Source: Urophycis tenuis (lineage: Eukaryota > Chordata > Actinopteri > Gadiformes > Phycidae). Taken from it: a stretch of DNA of 64,000 nt. The notes beneath the pieces were generated by a model that saw only the letters and a list, made by a program, of their open reading frames with translations, did no database searches and was not told the DNA's origin. The stretch lies in contig JAXIVH010000065.1 of NCBI GenBank assembly GCA_036785325.1, positions 186,001-250,000 on the forward strand, given 5' to 3'. This document shows, piece after piece, positions 1 to 10,462 of this stretch. Every line of letters starts with the position of its first letter. Position 1 is the stretch's first letter. The position numbers and the translations under genes are program-made.

Positions 1-2260
1 ACTGCTCGCAGATGGGCTCATTTTAAGCGGGGAAATCTAAGCTTTCCAACGGCGTATGGCAAGACTATATTGACTCATGGGTCGTTGAAATACTAAGCTA
101 ATTAATTTCTGTTCTGTAAGGAAAGATTGATGTTAATTGAAACGTTGAAGGTATGTTTTTAGCTGCTGGGTAGACTTCAGTCAACCTGACGCAGTTTAGT
201 CTGTGATCAACCAGACTGGTCGCGAATGGGCTCATTTTAAGCGGGGAAATCTAAGCTTTCCAACGGCGTATGGCAAGACTATATTGACTCATGGGTCGTT
301 GAAATACTAAGCTAATTAATTTCTGTTCTGTAAGGAAAGATTGATGTTAATTGAAACGTTGAAGGTATGTTTTTAGCTGCTGGGTAGACTTCAGTCAACC
401 TGAAGCAGTTAAGTCTGTGATCAACCAGACTGCTCGCGAATGGGCTCATTTTAAGCGGGGAAATCTAAGCTTTCCAACGGCGTATGGCAAGACTATATTG
501 ACTCATGGGTTGTTGAAAAACTAAGCTAATTAATTTGTGTTCCTTATTGAAAGATTGATCTTAATTGAAACGTTGAAGGTATGTTTTTAGCTGCTGGGTA
601 GACTTCAGTCAACCTGACGCAGTTTCGTCTTTGAGCAACCAAATTGCTCAAGGATGGGCTCATTTTAAGCGGGGAAATCTAAGCTTTCCCACGGCGTATG
701 GCAAGACTATATTGACTCATGGGTCGTTGAAATACTGAGCTAATTAATTTGTGTTCTGTTAGGAAAGATTGATGTTAATTGAAACGTTGAAGGTATGTTT
801 TTAGCTGCTGGGTAGACTTCAGTCAACCTGACGCAGTTTAGTCTGTGATCAACCAGACTGCTCGCGGATGGGCTCATTTTAAGCGGGGAAATCTAAGCTT
901 TCCAACGGCGTATGGCAAGACTATATTGACTGGTGGGTTGTTGAAATACTAAGCTAAATAATTTGTGTTCTTTATTGAAAGATTGATCTTAATTGAAACG
1001 TTGAAGGTATGTTTTTAGCTGCTGGGTAGACTTCAGTCAACGTGACGCAGTTTTGTCTGTGAGCAACCAAATTGCTCGGGGATGGGCTCATTATAAGCGG
1101 GGAAATCTAAGCTTTCCAACGGCTTATGGCAAGACTATATTCACCAAAGGGTCGTTGAAATACTAAGCTAATTAATTTGTGTTCTGTAAGGAAAGATTGA
1201 TCTTAATTGAAACGTTGAAGGTATGTTTTTAGCTGCTGGGTAGACTTCAGTCAACCTGACGCAGTTTTGTCTGTGAGCAACCAAATTGCTCGGGGAGGGC
1301 TCATTTTGAGCAGGGAAATCTAAGCTTTCCATCGGCGTATGGCAAGACTATATTCACCAAAGTGTCGTTGAAATACTCAGCTAATTAATTTGTGTTCTGT
1401 AAAGAAAGATTGATGTTAATTGAAATGTTGAAGGTATGTTTTTAGCTTCTGGGTAGACTTCATTCAACCTGACGCAGTTTAGTCTGTGAGCAACCAGACT
1501 GCTCGCTGAGGGGCTCATTTTAAGCGGGGAAATCTAAGCTTTATAACGGCGTATGGCAAGACTATATTGACTCATGGGTCGTTGAAATACTAAGCTAATT
1601 AATTTGTGTTCTGTAAGGAAAGATTGATCTTAATTAAAACGTTGAAGGTATGTTTTTAGCTGCTGGGTAGACTTCAGTCAACCTGACGCAGTTTAGTCTG
1701 TGATCAACCAGACTGCTCACGGATGGGCTCATTTTAAGCAGGGAAATCTAAGCTTCCCAACGGCGTATGGCATGACTATATTGACTGGTGGGTTGTTGAA
1801 ATACTAAGCTAAATAATTTGTGTTCTTTATTGAAAGATTGATCTTAATTGAAACGTTGAAGGTATGTTTTTAGCTGCTGGGTAGACTTCAGTCAACGTGA
1901 CGCAGTTTTGTCTGTGAGCAACCAAATTGCTCGGGGATGGGCTCATTATAAGCGGGGAAATCTAATCTTTCCAACGGCTTATGGCAAGACTATATTCACC
2001 AAAGGGTCGTTGAAATACTAAGCTAATTAATTTGTGTTCTGTAAGGAAAGATTGATCTTAATTGAAACGTTGAAGGTATGTTTTTAGCTGCTGGGTAGAC
2101 TTCAGTCAACCTGACGCAGTTTTGTCTGTGAGCAACCAGATTGCTCGGAGATGGGCTCATTTTAAGCGTAGAAATCTAAGCTTTCCAACGGCGTATGGCA
2201 TGACTATATTTGCCCACGGGTCGTCGAAATAATAAGCTGATTCATGTGTGTTCTGTTGAC
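1..2260 (+). repeat. 214-bp satellite array, block 1
   Basis: Head-to-tail monomers with exact 214-bp spacing: the GGGCTCATTTTAAGCGGGGA block recurs at 14, 228, 442, 656 and 1084. There are about 10.5 monomers and the block runs off the left edge. Nearly every monomer keeps AAGCTT (HindIII), the CCAACGGCGTATGG stretch and a dyad in the GCAGTCTGG / CAGACTAAACTGC region (read on the other strand). Two variants alternate: TTGACTCATGGGTCG and TTCACCAAAGGGTCG. The block ends in a diverged half monomer (around 2200-2260) that leads into the intron-like flank of exon copy 1. No coding content. Confidence 0.97.
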
Positions 2261-2442
2261 TGTGGAAAGAAAATAGCACACAAGTCATACCAAGTCACCT
2301 TTATTGTCAGTGATAAACATTAATAAATAAACAGTATGGACATTGTATAAACAGTTGTATAAAAAGTGTAAACAGTATGAACAGTTATCTTATAAAAGAT
2401 ATCAATATCAATACTGATCACGTGTGTATTTTATATTTCCAG

Positions 2443-2945
2443 ATTATTTGTTGATGAGCCAGAGCCTGTGACTCCCACCAACCGGCCCGTTCAGCCCACT
2501 GCGTTGTCGTCCTCCACCCGGCCGAAGCCTCCTGCGCCCACCCGCCTCCAGCCGAGGCCTCCTGCTGCGTCAGCCTGTGGCCTGCCCGCCCCCTGTGTCG
2601 GCAGCACCCATACCGCTGGTCCTCCCCGCACAGCCACAGACCCCTCCGTCCTGCATCCAGGGCCATCCTGCAGCTGTCTCTGCAGTCATCGTGTGTCAAA
2701 ACCATTCAAACTTGTATATGGTAACATTTCAAAATGACACCAGCATAAATGAGGACCTTGCAATAGGTTGTGTGTTACAGGACCCCCCTGGCATACAGCT
2801 GTATGTCTCTGTGAAGGTGGTTGTGAAGAACGGCTTCCGGCTGAACAAGTACAAGTGCCAGCAAGGCAGCAACTCTCTCGAGGGGTTGCACGCCCACCTT
2901 GTTAACGCCGTCCCTTCACAGCGATGTGGGATCATGCCGTTCCAA
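2443..2945 (+). pseudogene. Exon module copy 1 (503 nt, frame broken)
   Basis: An exon-like unit bounded by a polypyrimidine/AG acceptor (TATTTCCAG before 2443) and a consensus donor (GTAAGT at 2946). It enters with one base of a split codon. The 5' half reads as proline-rich protein (VTPTNRPVQPTALSSS...). The 3' half reads as a conserved domain with YMVTFQNDTSINEDLAIG, LYVSVKVVVKNG and NSLEGLHAHL, ending ...GIMPFQ in phase 0. The two halves lie in different frames because the C-rich run near 2630 is two bases shorter than in copy 3. It is identical to copy 2. The family is not identified; the layout suggests a transposase-derived host or mobile gene. The upstream flank (2261-2442) and downstream flank (2946-3067) are conserved in copies 1-4. 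Confidence 0.75.
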
Positions 2946-3067
2946 GTAAGTGATTAAAACACAAACAGACACACACATAAATATATATAAAGATTTATTG
3001 CAGACCCATGTTCATGCGGTATAATTTAAAAAGAAAAGTCTCAATGATGGCTTCAATGATACATTTT

Positions 3068-4457
3068 GGGCTCATTTTAAGCGGGGAAATCTAAGCTTTC
3101 CAACGGCGTATGGCAAGACTATATTGACTCATGGGTCGTTGAAATACTAAGCTAATTAATTTCTGTTCTGTAAGGAAAGATTGATGTTAATTGAAACGTT
3201 GAAGGTATGCTTTTAGCTGCTGGGTAGACTTCAGTCAACCTGACGCAGTTTTGTCTGTGAGCAACCAAATTGCTCTGGGATGGGCTTATTTTAAGCGGGG
3301 AAATCTAAGCTTTCCAACGGCGTATGGCAAGACTATATTGACTCATGGGCCGTTGAAATACTAAGCTAATTAATTTGTGTTCTGTAAGGAAAGATTGATG
3401 TTAATTGAAACGTTGAAGGTATGTTTTAGCTGCTGGGTAGACTTCAGTCAACCTTACGCAGTTTAGTCTGTGATCAACCAGACTGCTCGCGGATGGGCTC
3501 ATTTTAAGCAGGGAAATCTAAGCTTTCCAACGGCGTATGGCATGACTATATTGACTCATGGGTCGTTGAAATACTAAGCTAATTAATTTGTGTTCTTTAT
3601 TGAAAGATTGATGTTAATTGAAACGTTGAAGGTATGTTTTTAGCTGCTGCGTAGACTTCAGTCAACCTGACGCAGTTTTGTCTGTGAGCAACCAAATTGC
3701 TCGGGGATGGGCTCATTATGAGCGGGGAAATCTAAGCTTTCCAACGGCGTATGGCAAGACTATATTGACTCATGGGTCGTTGAAATACTAAGCTAATTAA
3801 TTTGTGTTCTTTATTGAAAGATTGATGTTAATTGAAACGTTGAAGGTATGTTTTTAGCTGCTGCGTAGACTTCAGTCAACCTGACGCAGTTTTGTCTGTG
3901 AGCAACCAAATTGCTCGGGGATGGGCTCATTATGAGCGGGGAAATCTAAGCTTTCCAACGGCGTATGGCAAGACTATATTCACCAAAGGGTCGTTGAAAT
4001 ACTAAGCTAATTAATTTGTGTTCTGTAAGGAAAGATTGATGTTAATTTAAACGTTGAAGGTATGTTTTAGCTGCTGGGTAGACTTCAGTCAACCTGACGC
4101 AGTTTAGTCTGTGATCAACCAGACTGCTCGTGGATGGGCTCATTTTAAGCAGGAAAGACTAAGCTTTCCAACGGCGTATGGCAAGACTATATTTACCAAA
4201 GGGTCGTTGAAATACTAAGCTAATTAATTTGTGTTCTGTAAGGAAAAATTGGTGTTAATTGAAACGTTGAAGGTATGTTTTTAGCTTCTGGGTAGACTTC
4301 AGTCAACCTGACGCAGTTTAGTCTGTGAGCAACCAGACTGCTCGCGGATGGGCTCATTTCAAGCGGGGAAATCTAAGCTTCCCAACGGCGTATGGCATGA
4401 CTATATTTGCCCACGGGTCGTCGAAATAATAAGCTGATTCATGTGTGTTCTGTTGAC
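3068..4457 (+). repeat. 214-bp satellite, block 2 (about 6.5 monomers)
   Basis: It starts at GGGCTCATTTTAAGCGGGG directly after the downstream flank of exon copy 1 and stops at TTCTGTTGAC before the upstream flank of copy 2. These are the same monomer positions used by every other block. The length is 6 x 214 plus about half a monomer. Confidence 0.95.
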
Positions 4458-4638
4458 CGTGGAAAGAAAATAGCACACAAGTCATACCAAGTCCCTTTAT
4501 TGTCAGTGATAAACATTAATAAATAAACAGTATGGACATTGTATAAACAGTTGTATAAAAATTGTAAACAGTATGAACAGTGTTCTTATAAAAGATATCA
4601 ATATCAATACTGATCACGTGTGTATTTTATATTTCCAG

Positions 4639-5141
4639 ATTATTTGTTGATGAGCCAGAGCCTGTGACTCCCACCAACCGGCCCGTTCAGCCCACTGCGT
4701 TGTCGTCCTCCACCCGGCCGAAGCCTCCTGCGCCCACCCGCCTCCAGCCGAGGCCTCCTGCTGCGTCAGCCTGTGGCCTGCCCGCCCCCTGTGTCGGCAG
4801 CACCCATACCGCTGGTCCTCCCCGCACAGCCACAGACCCCTCCGTCCTGCATCCAGGGCCATCCTGCAGCTGTCTCTGCAGTCATCGTGTGTCAAAACCA
4901 TTCAAACTTGTATATGGTAACATTTCAAAATGACACCAGCATAAATGAGGACCTTGCAATAGGTTGTGTGTTACAGGACCCCCCTGGCATACAGCTGTAT
5001 GTCTCTGTGAAGGTGGTTGTGAAGAACGGCTTCCGGCTGAACAAGTACAAGTGCCAGCAAGGCAGCAACTCTCTCGAGGGGTTGCACGCCCACCTTGTTA
5101 ACGCCGTCCCTTCACAGCGATGTGGGATCATGCCGTTCCAA
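4639..5141 (+). pseudogene. Exon module copy 2 (503 nt, frame broken)
   Basis: A second, sequence-identical copy of exon copy 1, displaced by 2196 bp, with the same acceptor and GTAAGT donor. It carries the same two-base deficit relative to copy 3, so the proline-rich half and the domain half are out of frame. Its upstream intron-like flank is of the copy-3 type, which marks it as the product of the tandem duplication rather than an independent module. Confidence 0.75.
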
Positions 5142-5263
5142 GTAAGTGATTAAAACACAAACAGACACACACATAAATATATATAAAGATTTATTGCAGA
5201 CCCATGTTCATGCGGTATAATTTAAAAAGAAAAGTCTCAATGATGGCTTCAATGATACATTTT

Positions 5264-6653
5264 GGGCTCATTTTAAGCGGGGAAATCTAAGCTTTCCAAC
5301 GGCGTATGGCAAGACTATATTGACTCATGGGTCGTTGAAATACTAAGCTAATTAATTTCTGTTCTGTAAGGAAAGATTGATGTTAATTGAAACGTTGAAG
5401 GTATGCTTTTAGCTGCTGGGTAGACTTCAGTCAACCTGACGCAGTTTTGTCTGTGAGCAACCAAATTGCTCTGGGATGGGCTTATTTTAAGCGGGGAAAT
5501 CTAAGCTTTCCAACGGCGTATGGCAAGACTATATTGACTCATGGGCCGTTGAAATACTAAGCTAATTAATTTGTGTTCTGTAAGGAAAGATTGATGTTAA
5601 TTGAAACGTTGAAGGTATGTTTTAGCTGCTGGGTAGACTTCAGTCAACCTTACGCAGTTTAGTCTGTGATCAACCAGACTGCTCGCGGATGGGCTCATTT
5701 TAAGCAGGGAAATCTAAGCTTTCCAACGGCGTATGGCATGACTATATTGACTCATGGGTCGTTGAAATACTAAGCTAATTAATTTGTGTTCTTTATTGAA
5801 AGATTGATGTTAATTGAAACGTTGAAGGTATGTTTTTAGCTGCTGCGTAGACTTCAGTCAACCTGACGCAGTTTTGTCTGTGAGCAACCAAATTGCTCGG
5901 GGATGGGCTCATTATGAGCGGGGAAATCTAAGCTTTCCAACGGCGTATGGCAAGACTATATTGACTCATGGGTCGTTGAAATACTAAGCTAATTAATTTG
6001 TGTTCTTTATTGAAAGATTGATGTTAATTGAAACGTTGAAGGTATGTTTTTAGCTGCTGCGTAGACTTCAGTCAACCTGACGCAGTTTTGTCTGTGAGCA
6101 ACCAAATTGCTCGGGGATGGGCTCATTATGAGCGGGGAAATCTAAGCTTTCCAACGGCGTATGGCAAGACTATATTCACCAAAGGGTCGTTGAAATACTA
6201 AGCTAATTAATTTGTGTTCTGTAAGGAAAGATTGATGTTAATTTAAACGTTGAAGGTATGTTTTAGCTGCTGGGTAGACTTCAGTCAACCTGACGCAGTT
6301 TAGTCTGTGATCAACCAGACTGCTCGTGGATGGGCTCATTTTAAGCAGGAAAGACTAAGCTTTCCAACGGCGTATGGCAAGACTATATTTACCAAAGGGT
6401 CGTTGAAATACTAAGCTAATTAATTTGTGTTCTGTAAGGAAAAATTGGTGTTAATTGAAACGTTGAAGGTATGTTTTTAGCTTCTGGGTAGACTTCAGTC
6501 AACCTGACGCAGTTTAGTCTGTGAGCAACCAGACTGCTCGCGGATGGGCTCATTTCAAGCGGGGAAATCTAAGCTTCCCAACGGCGTATGGCATGACTAT
6601 ATTTGCCCACGGGTCGTCGAAATAATAAGCTGATTCATGTGTGTTCTGTTGAC
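5264..6653 (+). repeat. 214-bp satellite, block 3 (about 6.5 monomers)
   Basis: Duplicate of block 2 at +2196 bp, with the same monomer variants in the same order (including CTCTGGGATGGGCTTATTTT and the AGGAAAGACTAAGC monomer). It lies between exon copies 2 and 3. Confidence 0.95.
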
Positions 6654-6834
6654 CGTGGAAAGAAAATAGCACACAAGTCATACCAAGTCCCTTTATTGTC
6701 AGTGATAAACATTAATAAATAAACAGTATGGACATTGTATAAACAGTTGTATAAAAATTGTAAACAGTATGAACAGTGTTCTTATAAAAGATATCAATAT
6801 CAATACTGATCACGTGTGTATTTTATATTTCCAG

Positions 6835-7339
6835 ATTATTTGTTGATGAGCCTGAGCCTGTGACTCCCACCAACCGGCCCGTTCAGCCCACTGCGTTGTC
6901 GTCCTCCACCCGGCCGAAGCCTCCTGCGCCCACCCGCCTCCAGCCGAGGCCTCCTGCTGCCTCAGCCTGTGGCCTGCCCGCCCCCTGTGTCGGCAGCACC
7001 CATACCGCTGGTCCTCCCCCGCACAGCCACAGGCCCCCTCCGTCCTGCATCCAGGGCCATCCTGCAGCTGTCTCTGCAGTCATCGTGTGTCAAAACCATT
7101 CAAACTTGTATATGGTAACATTTCAAAATGACACCAGCATAAATGAGGACCTTGCAATAGGTTGTGTGTTACAGGACCCCCCTGGCATACAGCTGTATGT
7201 CTCTGTGAAGGTGGTTGTGAAGAACGGCATCCGGCTGAACAAGTACAAGTGCCAGCAAGGCAGCAACTCTCTCGAGGGGTTGCACGCCCACCTTGTTAAC
7301 GCCGTCCCTTCACAGCGATGTGGGATCATGCCGTTCCAA
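6835..7339 (+). CDS. Exon module copy 3, the only fully open copy (505 nt)
   Basis: The same exon as the other seven, with acceptor AG at 6833-6834 and donor GTAAGT at 7340. One base of a split codon is followed by 168 uninterrupted codons ending in phase 0, which matches the phase of the terminal exon at 9935. Residues 1 to about 75 are proline-rich and low in complexity. Residues from about 80 onward form the conserved domain: QNDTSINEDLAIGCVLQDPP, then LYVSVKVVVKNG, RLNKYKC, SNSLEGLHAHL and RCGIMPFQ. The run after 7010 has one or two more bases than other copies, which keeps the frame. It sits between satellite blocks, so a spliced message would have to skip about 1.6 kb of satellite and copy 4 or include copy 4. 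The protein family is not recognised. The SLEG-H-H motif followed by F-Q-x-Y-L across the next splice is reminiscent of C-terminal parts of fish transposase-like proteins, but that is recollection, not a search result. Confidence 0.6.
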
Positions 7340-7456
7340 GTAAGTGATTAAAACACACACACACATAAATATATTTAAAGCTTTATTGCAGACCCATGTT
7401 CATGCGGTATAATTTAAAAAGAAAAGTCTCAATGATGGCTTCAATGATACATTTTT

Positions 7457-9062
7457 GGGCTCATTTTAAGCGGGGAAATCTAAGCTTTCCATCGGCGTAT
7501 GGCAAGACTATATTGACTCATGGGTCGTTGAAATACTAAACTAATTAATTTGTGTTCTTTATTGAAAGATTGATCTTAATTGAAACGTTGAAGGTATGTT
7601 TTTAGCTGCTGGGTAGACTTCAGTCAACCTGACGCAGTTTTGTCTGTGAGCAACCAAATTGCTCAGGGATGGGCTCATTATAAGCGGGGAAATCTAAGCT
7701 TTCCAACGGCGTATGGCAAGACTATATTGACTCATGGGTCGTTGAAATACTAAGCTAATTAATTTGTGTTCTGTAAGGAAAGATTGATCTTAATTGAAAC
7801 GTTGAAGGTATGTTTTTAGCTGCTGGGTAGACTTCAGTCAACCTGACGCAGTTTTGTCTGTGAGCAACCAAATTGTTTGGGGATGGGCTCATTTTACGCG
7901 GGGAAATCTAAGCTTTCCAACGGCGTATGGCAAGACTATATTGACTCATGGGTCGTTGATATAATAAGCTAATTAATTTGTGTTCTGTAAGGAAAGATTG
8001 ATCTTAATTGAAACGTTGAAGGTATGTTTTTAGCTGCTGGGTAGACTTCAGTCAACCTGACGCAGTTTTGTCTGTGAGCAATCAAATTGCTCGGGGATGG
8101 GCTTATTTTAAGCGGGGAAATCTAAGCTTTCCAACGGCGCATGGCAAGACTATATTCACCAAAGGGTCGTTGAAATACTAAGCTAATTAATTTGTGTTCT
8201 GTAAGGAAAGATTGATGTTAATTGAAACGTTGAAGGTATGTTTTTAGCTGCTGGGTAGACTTCAGTCAACCTGACGCAGTTTAGTCTGTGATCAACCAGA
8301 CTGCTCGCGGATGGGCTCATTTTAAGCGGGGAAATCTAAGCTTTCCAACGGCGTATGGCAAGACTATATTGACTCATGGGTCGTTGAAATACTAAGCTAA
8401 TTAATTTGTGTTCTGTAAGGAAAGATTGATGTTAATTGAAACGTTGAAGGTATGCTTTTAGCTGCTGGGTAGACTTCAGTCAACCTGACGCAGTTTAGTC
8501 TGTGATCAACCAGACTGCTCGCGGATGAGCTAATTTTAAGCGGGGAAATCTAAGCTTTCCAACGGCGTATGGCAAGACTATATTCACCAAAGGGTCGTTG
8601 AAATACTAAGCTAATTAATTTCTGTTCTGTAAGGAAAGATTGATGTTAATTGAAACGTTGAAGGTATGTTTTCAGCTGCTGGGTAGACTTCAGTCAACCT
8701 GACGCAGTTTAGTCTGTCATCAACCAGACTGCTCGCGAATGGGCTCATTTTAAGCGGAGAAATCTAAGCTTTCCAACGGCGTATGGCACGACTATATTGA
8801 CTCATTGGTTGTTGAAATACTAAGCTAATTAATTTGTGTTCTTTATTGAAAGATTGATCTTAATTGAAACGTTGAAGGTATGTTTTTAGCTGCTGGGTAG
8901 ACTTCAGTCAAACTGACGCAGTTTAGTTTGTGATCAACCAGACTGCTCACGGATGGGCTCATTTTAAGCGGGGAAATCTAAGCTTTCCAACGGCGTATGG
9001 CATGACTATATTTGCCCACGGGTCGTCGAAATAATAAGCTGATTCATGTGTGTTCTGTTGAC
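7457..9062 (+). repeat. 214-bp satellite, block 4 (about 7.5 monomers)
   Basis: It starts at GGGCTCATTTTAAGCGGGG after the downstream flank of copy 3 and ends at TTCTGTTGAC before the flank of copy 4. It mixes the GACTCATGGGTCG and CACCAAAGGGTCG variants. Confidence 0.95.
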
Positions 9063-9244
9063 TGTGGAAAGAAAATAGCACACAAGTCATACCAAGTCAC
9101 CTTTATTTTCAGTGATAAACATTAATAAATAAACAGTATGGACATTGTATAAACAGTTGTATAAAAAGTGTAAACAGTATGAACAGTGTTCTTATAAAAG
9201 ATATCAATATCAATACTGATCACGTGTGTATTTTATATTTCCAG

Positions 9245-9748
9245 ATTATTTGTTGATGAGCCAGAGCCTGTGACTCCCACCAACCGGCCCGTTCAGCCCA
9301 CTGCGTTGTCGTCCTCCACCCGGCCGAAGCCTCCTGCGCCCACCCGCCTCCAGCCGAGGCCTCCTGCTGCGTCAGCCTGTGGCCTGCCCGCACCCTGTGT
9401 CGGCAGCACCCATACCGCTGGTCCTCCCCGCACAGCCACAGGCCCCCTCCGTCCTGCATCCAGGGCCATCCTGCAGCTGTCTCTGCAGTCATCGTGTGTC
9501 AAAACCATTCAAACTTGCATATGGTAACATTTCAAAATGACACCAGCATAAATGAGGACCTTGCAATAGGGTGTGTGTTACAGGACCCCCCTGGCATACA
9601 GCTGTATGTCTCTGTGAAGGTGGTTGCGAAGAACGGCATCCGGCTGAACAAGTACAAGTGCCGGCGTGGCAGCAACTCTCTCGAGGGGTTGCACGCCCAC
9701 CTGGTTAACGCCGTCCCTTCACAGCGATGTGGGATCATGCCGTTCCAA
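9245..9748 (+). pseudogene. Exon module copy 4 (504 nt, frame broken)
   Basis: It has the same acceptor and GTAAGT donor. Its length of 504 nt leaves 503 nt after the split base, which is not a multiple of three, so the proline-rich half and the domain half (ATGGTAACATTTC... onward) are in different frames. It differs from copies 1-3 at several positions (KVVAKNG, CRRGSN). This is the copy lying directly upstream of the authentic intron and terminal exon, with no satellite between 9749 and 9934, so it marks the original gene order. Confidence 0.75.
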
Positions 9749-9873
9749 GTAAGTGATTAAAACACACACACGCATAAATATATATAAAGCTTTATTGCAG
9801 ACTCATGTTCATGCGGTATAATTTAAAAAGAAAAGTCTCAATGATGGCTTCAATGATACATTTTATTTCACAG

Positions 9874-9888
9874 CTTCAGTCGTCACCT
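9874..9888 (+). other. Possible 15-nt microexon
   Basis: TTTTATTTCACAG ends at 9873 and GTAAGC begins at 9889, framing 15 nt that would add five codons (LQSSP) in phase 0 between exon copy 4 and the terminal exon. Both splice signals are good matches, but no transcript evidence is available. The direct join of exon 4 to 9935 is also in phase. Confidence 0.3.
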
Positions 9889-9934
9889 GTAAGCATTGTA
9901 CACAATGACAGTCAAATGGAAATGTGTGTTTCAG

Positions 9935-10462
9935 GTATACTTGGTGTCCTTTGCCGTGCAGTGGAACCACCGCATGGCATCGCTCCGTGTCGCCGGTGGT
10001 CACGGCTGGCGGACGTCTTGCTTGGACCCGCAGCAGATCCAGCGCGTCAACCAGCAGGCCGAGGCAAGGAGGCCTCCTGCTGCGTCAGCCTGTGGCCGGC
10101 CCCCCATGTCGGCAGCACCCATACTGCTGCTGGTCCTCCCCGCACAGCCACAGGCCCCCTCCGTCCTGTTTCGTGGGCCATCCTGCAGCCGGAGCTTTGT
10201 CCCTCCTGCACCAACAGTGAAGGCGTTCATGCCCAACAAGTCCTCGCGGCCTTGTGGGGCTTGCCACGTGCCAAACTGTGGTGGATGGCGAAAGAGGTAC
10301 ACCCCTTCCAAGGACAAAGTGGCTGGAAGCCCACAGAAGATATTTTCCTTCTGCCCATCCACGAGGAAGTCCACTACCCCTGGCTTCGACAATGTTGTCT
10401 ATGACAACTTTGAACACTTTAAGAGTGTCGTGGATGCAGAGTTGGAAAGGAGGACTTTGTAA
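9935..10462 (+). CDS. Terminal exon of the module gene
   Basis: The exon begins after GTGTGTTTCAG in phase 0, so the protein reads ...GIMPFQ | VYLVSFAVQWNHRM... The first part (about 35 codons) continues the conserved domain. The middle (codons about 45-90) is a proline/alanine-rich stretch, RPPAASACGRPP onward. The last 85 residues hold a cysteine cluster, C-G-x-C-x4-C-G-G-W-R-K-R-Y (about 10245-10300), then a hydrophilic tail ending ELERRTL and a TAA stop at 10460. The Cys pattern could be a small zinc site. The middle stretch is homologous at nucleotide level to the proline-rich part of the repeated exon. Family not recognised; a role in DNA transposition or a domesticated derivative is only inferred. 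Confidence 0.6.
   Translation, partial: VYLVSFAVQWNHRMASLRVAGGHGWRTSCLDPQQIQRVNQQAEARRPPAASACGRPPMSAAPILLLVLPAQPQAPSVLFRGPSCSRSFVPPAPTVKAFMPNKSSRPCGACHVPNCGGWRKRYTPSKDKVAGSPQKIFSFCPSTRKSTTPGFDNVVYDNFEHFKSVVDAELERRTL

Larger units (their letters stand above)
2443..4638 (+). repeat. 2196-bp tandem duplication (unit 1 of 2)
   Basis: The stretch from exon copy 1 through the following 6.5-monomer satellite block recurs 2196 bp downstream with essentially no differences. The flank upstream of copy 2 matches the flank upstream of copy 3 (GACCGTGG, AAAAATTGTAAACAG), not that of copy 1 (GACTGTGG, AAAAAGTGTAAACAG). The crossover therefore lies in the short intron or first bases of the exon, between about 2400 and 2450. 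Unit 2 runs from 4639 to about 6834. Confidence 0.9.

Noticed and set aside
1..2260. A true CENP-B box in the satellite
   Set aside because: Only the CGTTGGAA centre matches. The essential 3' CGGG bases are absent, so it is reported only as a resemblance.
2418..2705. - strand frame of 95 codons over the exon modules (MVLTHDDCRDSC...)
   Set aside because: It is antisense to the proline-rich exon and exists because of GC-rich composition. The splice sites are on the other strand.
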